From a virus, in the IMG/VR virus record IMGVR_UViG_3300047470_000359, positions 1 to 40,484 of that record: a stretch of DNA of 40,484 nt. The stretch is one strand, 5' to 3'. Positions 39,436 to 40,484 of this stretch are shown piece after piece. The first letter of the stretch is position 1. Every line of letters begins with the position of its first letter. The notes under the pieces were generated by a model. The model saw only the letters and a list, made by a program, of their open reading frames with translations, did no database searches and was not told the DNA's origin. Both the position numbers and the translations under genes were made by a program.

Positions 39436-40484
39436 TCAGCCTCATCAAGCACGGCGTGATGGACGACCAGCGTTACGCCGAGCTGTTCCCGAGCTCAACC
39501 TACTCCACCTATTCTGCGACACCGCTCTTCGGCGGCTATGCGCAGACTTGGCTCGACAGTCGGGAAGTCGTGGGGGGAACCCGGAAAAACTACCGGATAT
39601 CCCTCAACCTTTATTGGATGCCTCACTTGGCGTTGCTGCCGATTGATCAAATCAGTTCGGCAACGCTGCGAAAAATTGTAAGTGAGACACCGTGGAAATC
39701 TTCGACAGTGAAACGCTCGGCGATCCAGCGCCTGCACACGATGTTTGAGTGTGCGGTGAATGACGAGCTGATCACACGGAACCCGGTTGGCTCGATTGAA
39801 CTGCCGGTGAAGGCGAAGAAGCCGGTGGATCCATTTACGGTAGTGGAGGCGGATTTGATAATCGGGCACCTATATAAGGTGCTGACCGGTTCGATGCTGG
39901 TATACGCGGCGTACTTCGAGTTCGCGTTTTACACCGGCATGCGGCCAGGGGAGATAGCGGCGTTGCGCTGGGATGAGGTGAATACAGAGGCGCGCGTCGC
40001 CAACGTGTGTCGGATCGTCGCGGACTACAAGATAGAGGAGCGCACGAAAACCCGCGAAGCTCGGCGAGTCATGCTGAACAGCAGGGCATTAAATGCGATT
40101 GAGGTGGCCAAGAGTGTGGCCGATTTGAGGGCGAAGCAGAGCCGGCGGCATCACAAGCATTCACCGTACGTGTTCCCGCCGACCAAGAGCTTTGAGTTTA
40201 TCCAGCAGGCCAGCGTGACCGACAAACACTTCAAGGCGGCACTGGCTGCATTGAAGATCAGGGCCAGACGGCAATACAACTGCCGTCACACATACGCTAC
40301 CATGTGCCTCATGGCAGGCATGAACCTCGGGTTCATTGCGAATCAGCTCGGCCACAGCGTGCAAATGCTACTGTCGACCTACGCCCGGTGGATCAATTCC
40401 AGTGAAGACTGGAGCGAAGTCGGGAAGCTTGAACAAAGCCTGATTGGTACAAAATTGGTACAGACAGAAACCGTACCCCTCTAG
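39279..40484 (+). CDS. Phage integrase, tyrosine recombinase
   Basis: The product is 401 aa. The arm-binding domain (DUF3596 type: MARKPLGLPAGVEFAGQSVRIRFTW..., ETLPYPQTPKGIKAAADLR) is at residues 1-55, and a core-binding domain follows at about 84-175. Catalytic residues are Arg222 (TGMRPGE), Arg336 (YNCRHT; the first box II His is Tyr333), His359 (QLGHS) and Tyr368 (TYARW). AAGGAG lies nine bases before the ATG, inside xis, a 157-base overlap. The gene ends exactly at the window end with TAG, and its last codons include the TGGTACA tandem. Confidence 0.95.
   Translation: MARKPLGLPAGVEFAGQSVRIRFTWNFRRCETLPYPQTPKGIKAAADLRATVISLIKHGVMDDQRYAELFPSSTYSTYSATPLFGGYAQTWLDSREVVGGTRKNYRISLNLYWMPHLALLPIDQISSATLRKIVSETPWKSSTVKRSAIQRLHTMFECAVNDELITRNPVGSIELPVKAKKPVDPFTVVEADLIIGHLYKVLTGSMLVYAAYFEFAFYTGMRPGEIAALRWDEVNTEARVANVCRIVADYKIEERTKTREARRVMLNSRALNAIEVAKSVADLRAKQSRRHHKHSPYVFPPTKSFEFIQQASVTDKHFKAALAALKIRARRQYNCRHTYATMCLMAGMNLGFIANQLGHSVQMLLSTYARWINSSEDWSEVGKLEQSLIGTKLVQTETVPL
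40445..40462. repeat. Right copy of the TGGTACA tandem within int, candidate att core
   Basis: TGGTACA-AAAT-TGGTACA lies in the last codons of the integrase (encoding IGTKLVQ). It matches the left copy at 129-147 except for one A. attP often overlaps the int 3' end, so this may be an attachment-related site. Confidence 0.4.

Overview
The window is an almost complete temperate prophage of about 37 kb with some flanking DNA at its left end, in a Pseudomonas-like host (probably the P. fluorescens group). The host call rests on a DUF1652 gene, a DUF1654 gene, high-GC codon use in most genes, and the Pseudomonas-style late operon. The left 3 kb (1-3.1 kb) holds a short conserved ORF, an AT-rich radical SAM/SPASM gene, gene-poor sequence and the DUF1652 gene. 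The right edge of the window is the stop codon of the phage integrase, so the right attachment junction lies at or just beyond the end.

The late genes run leftward on the minus strand from about 24.3 kb to 3.2 kb. In order of transcription they are: a small conserved protein, three small membrane proteins (holin candidates), an HNH endonuclease, terminase small and large subunits, portal, prohead protease, HK97-type capsid, head-tail connectors, tail terminator, DUF2635, contractile sheath, tail tube, tail assembly chaperone with a -1 frameshift, tape measure, DNA circularisation protein, baseplate hub, spike, GP46, baseplate J, DUF2313, glycine-rich tail fibre, fibre assembly protein and a SleB-like endolysin. 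The phage therefore joins a HK97-like head to a Mu-like contractile tail, the mosaic known from Shigella phage SfV.

The leftward early operon (31.4 to 25.2 kb) encodes Cro, a CII-like regulator, a Rha/KilAC antirepressor-type protein, lambda O-like and P-like replication proteins, several tiny genes, a VRR-NUC nuclease, a second tyrosine recombinase, and a zinc-motif/Q-like pair. Repeated TGCACCCCG iterons inside the O-like gene mark the likely replication origin. A TTGACA promoter followed by a terminator near 24.5 kb resembles lambda pR'/tR'.

The immunity region (31.4-32.9 kb) has the CI repressor and two clusters of one operator family, TTTAGC-N5-GCTAAA. One cluster lies at cro/cI. The other lies over a strong rightward promoter followed by a perfect boxA. 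A LexA box precedes the DUF1654 gene. The rightward unit (32.9-40.5 kb) carries a strongly structured, apparently non-coding segment, a minimal ORF and a terminator, then DUF2303 and small early genes, an orphan cytosine methyltransferase, an AT-rich two-gene TM-GAF cassette (possible defence or exclusion module), and overlapping xis and int.

The least explained items are the structured RNA segment at 33.40-33.62 kb, the AT-rich TM-GAF cassette, the second recombinase, and the operator/boxA/LexA control region. All family calls come from reading motifs by eye; no database search was run.
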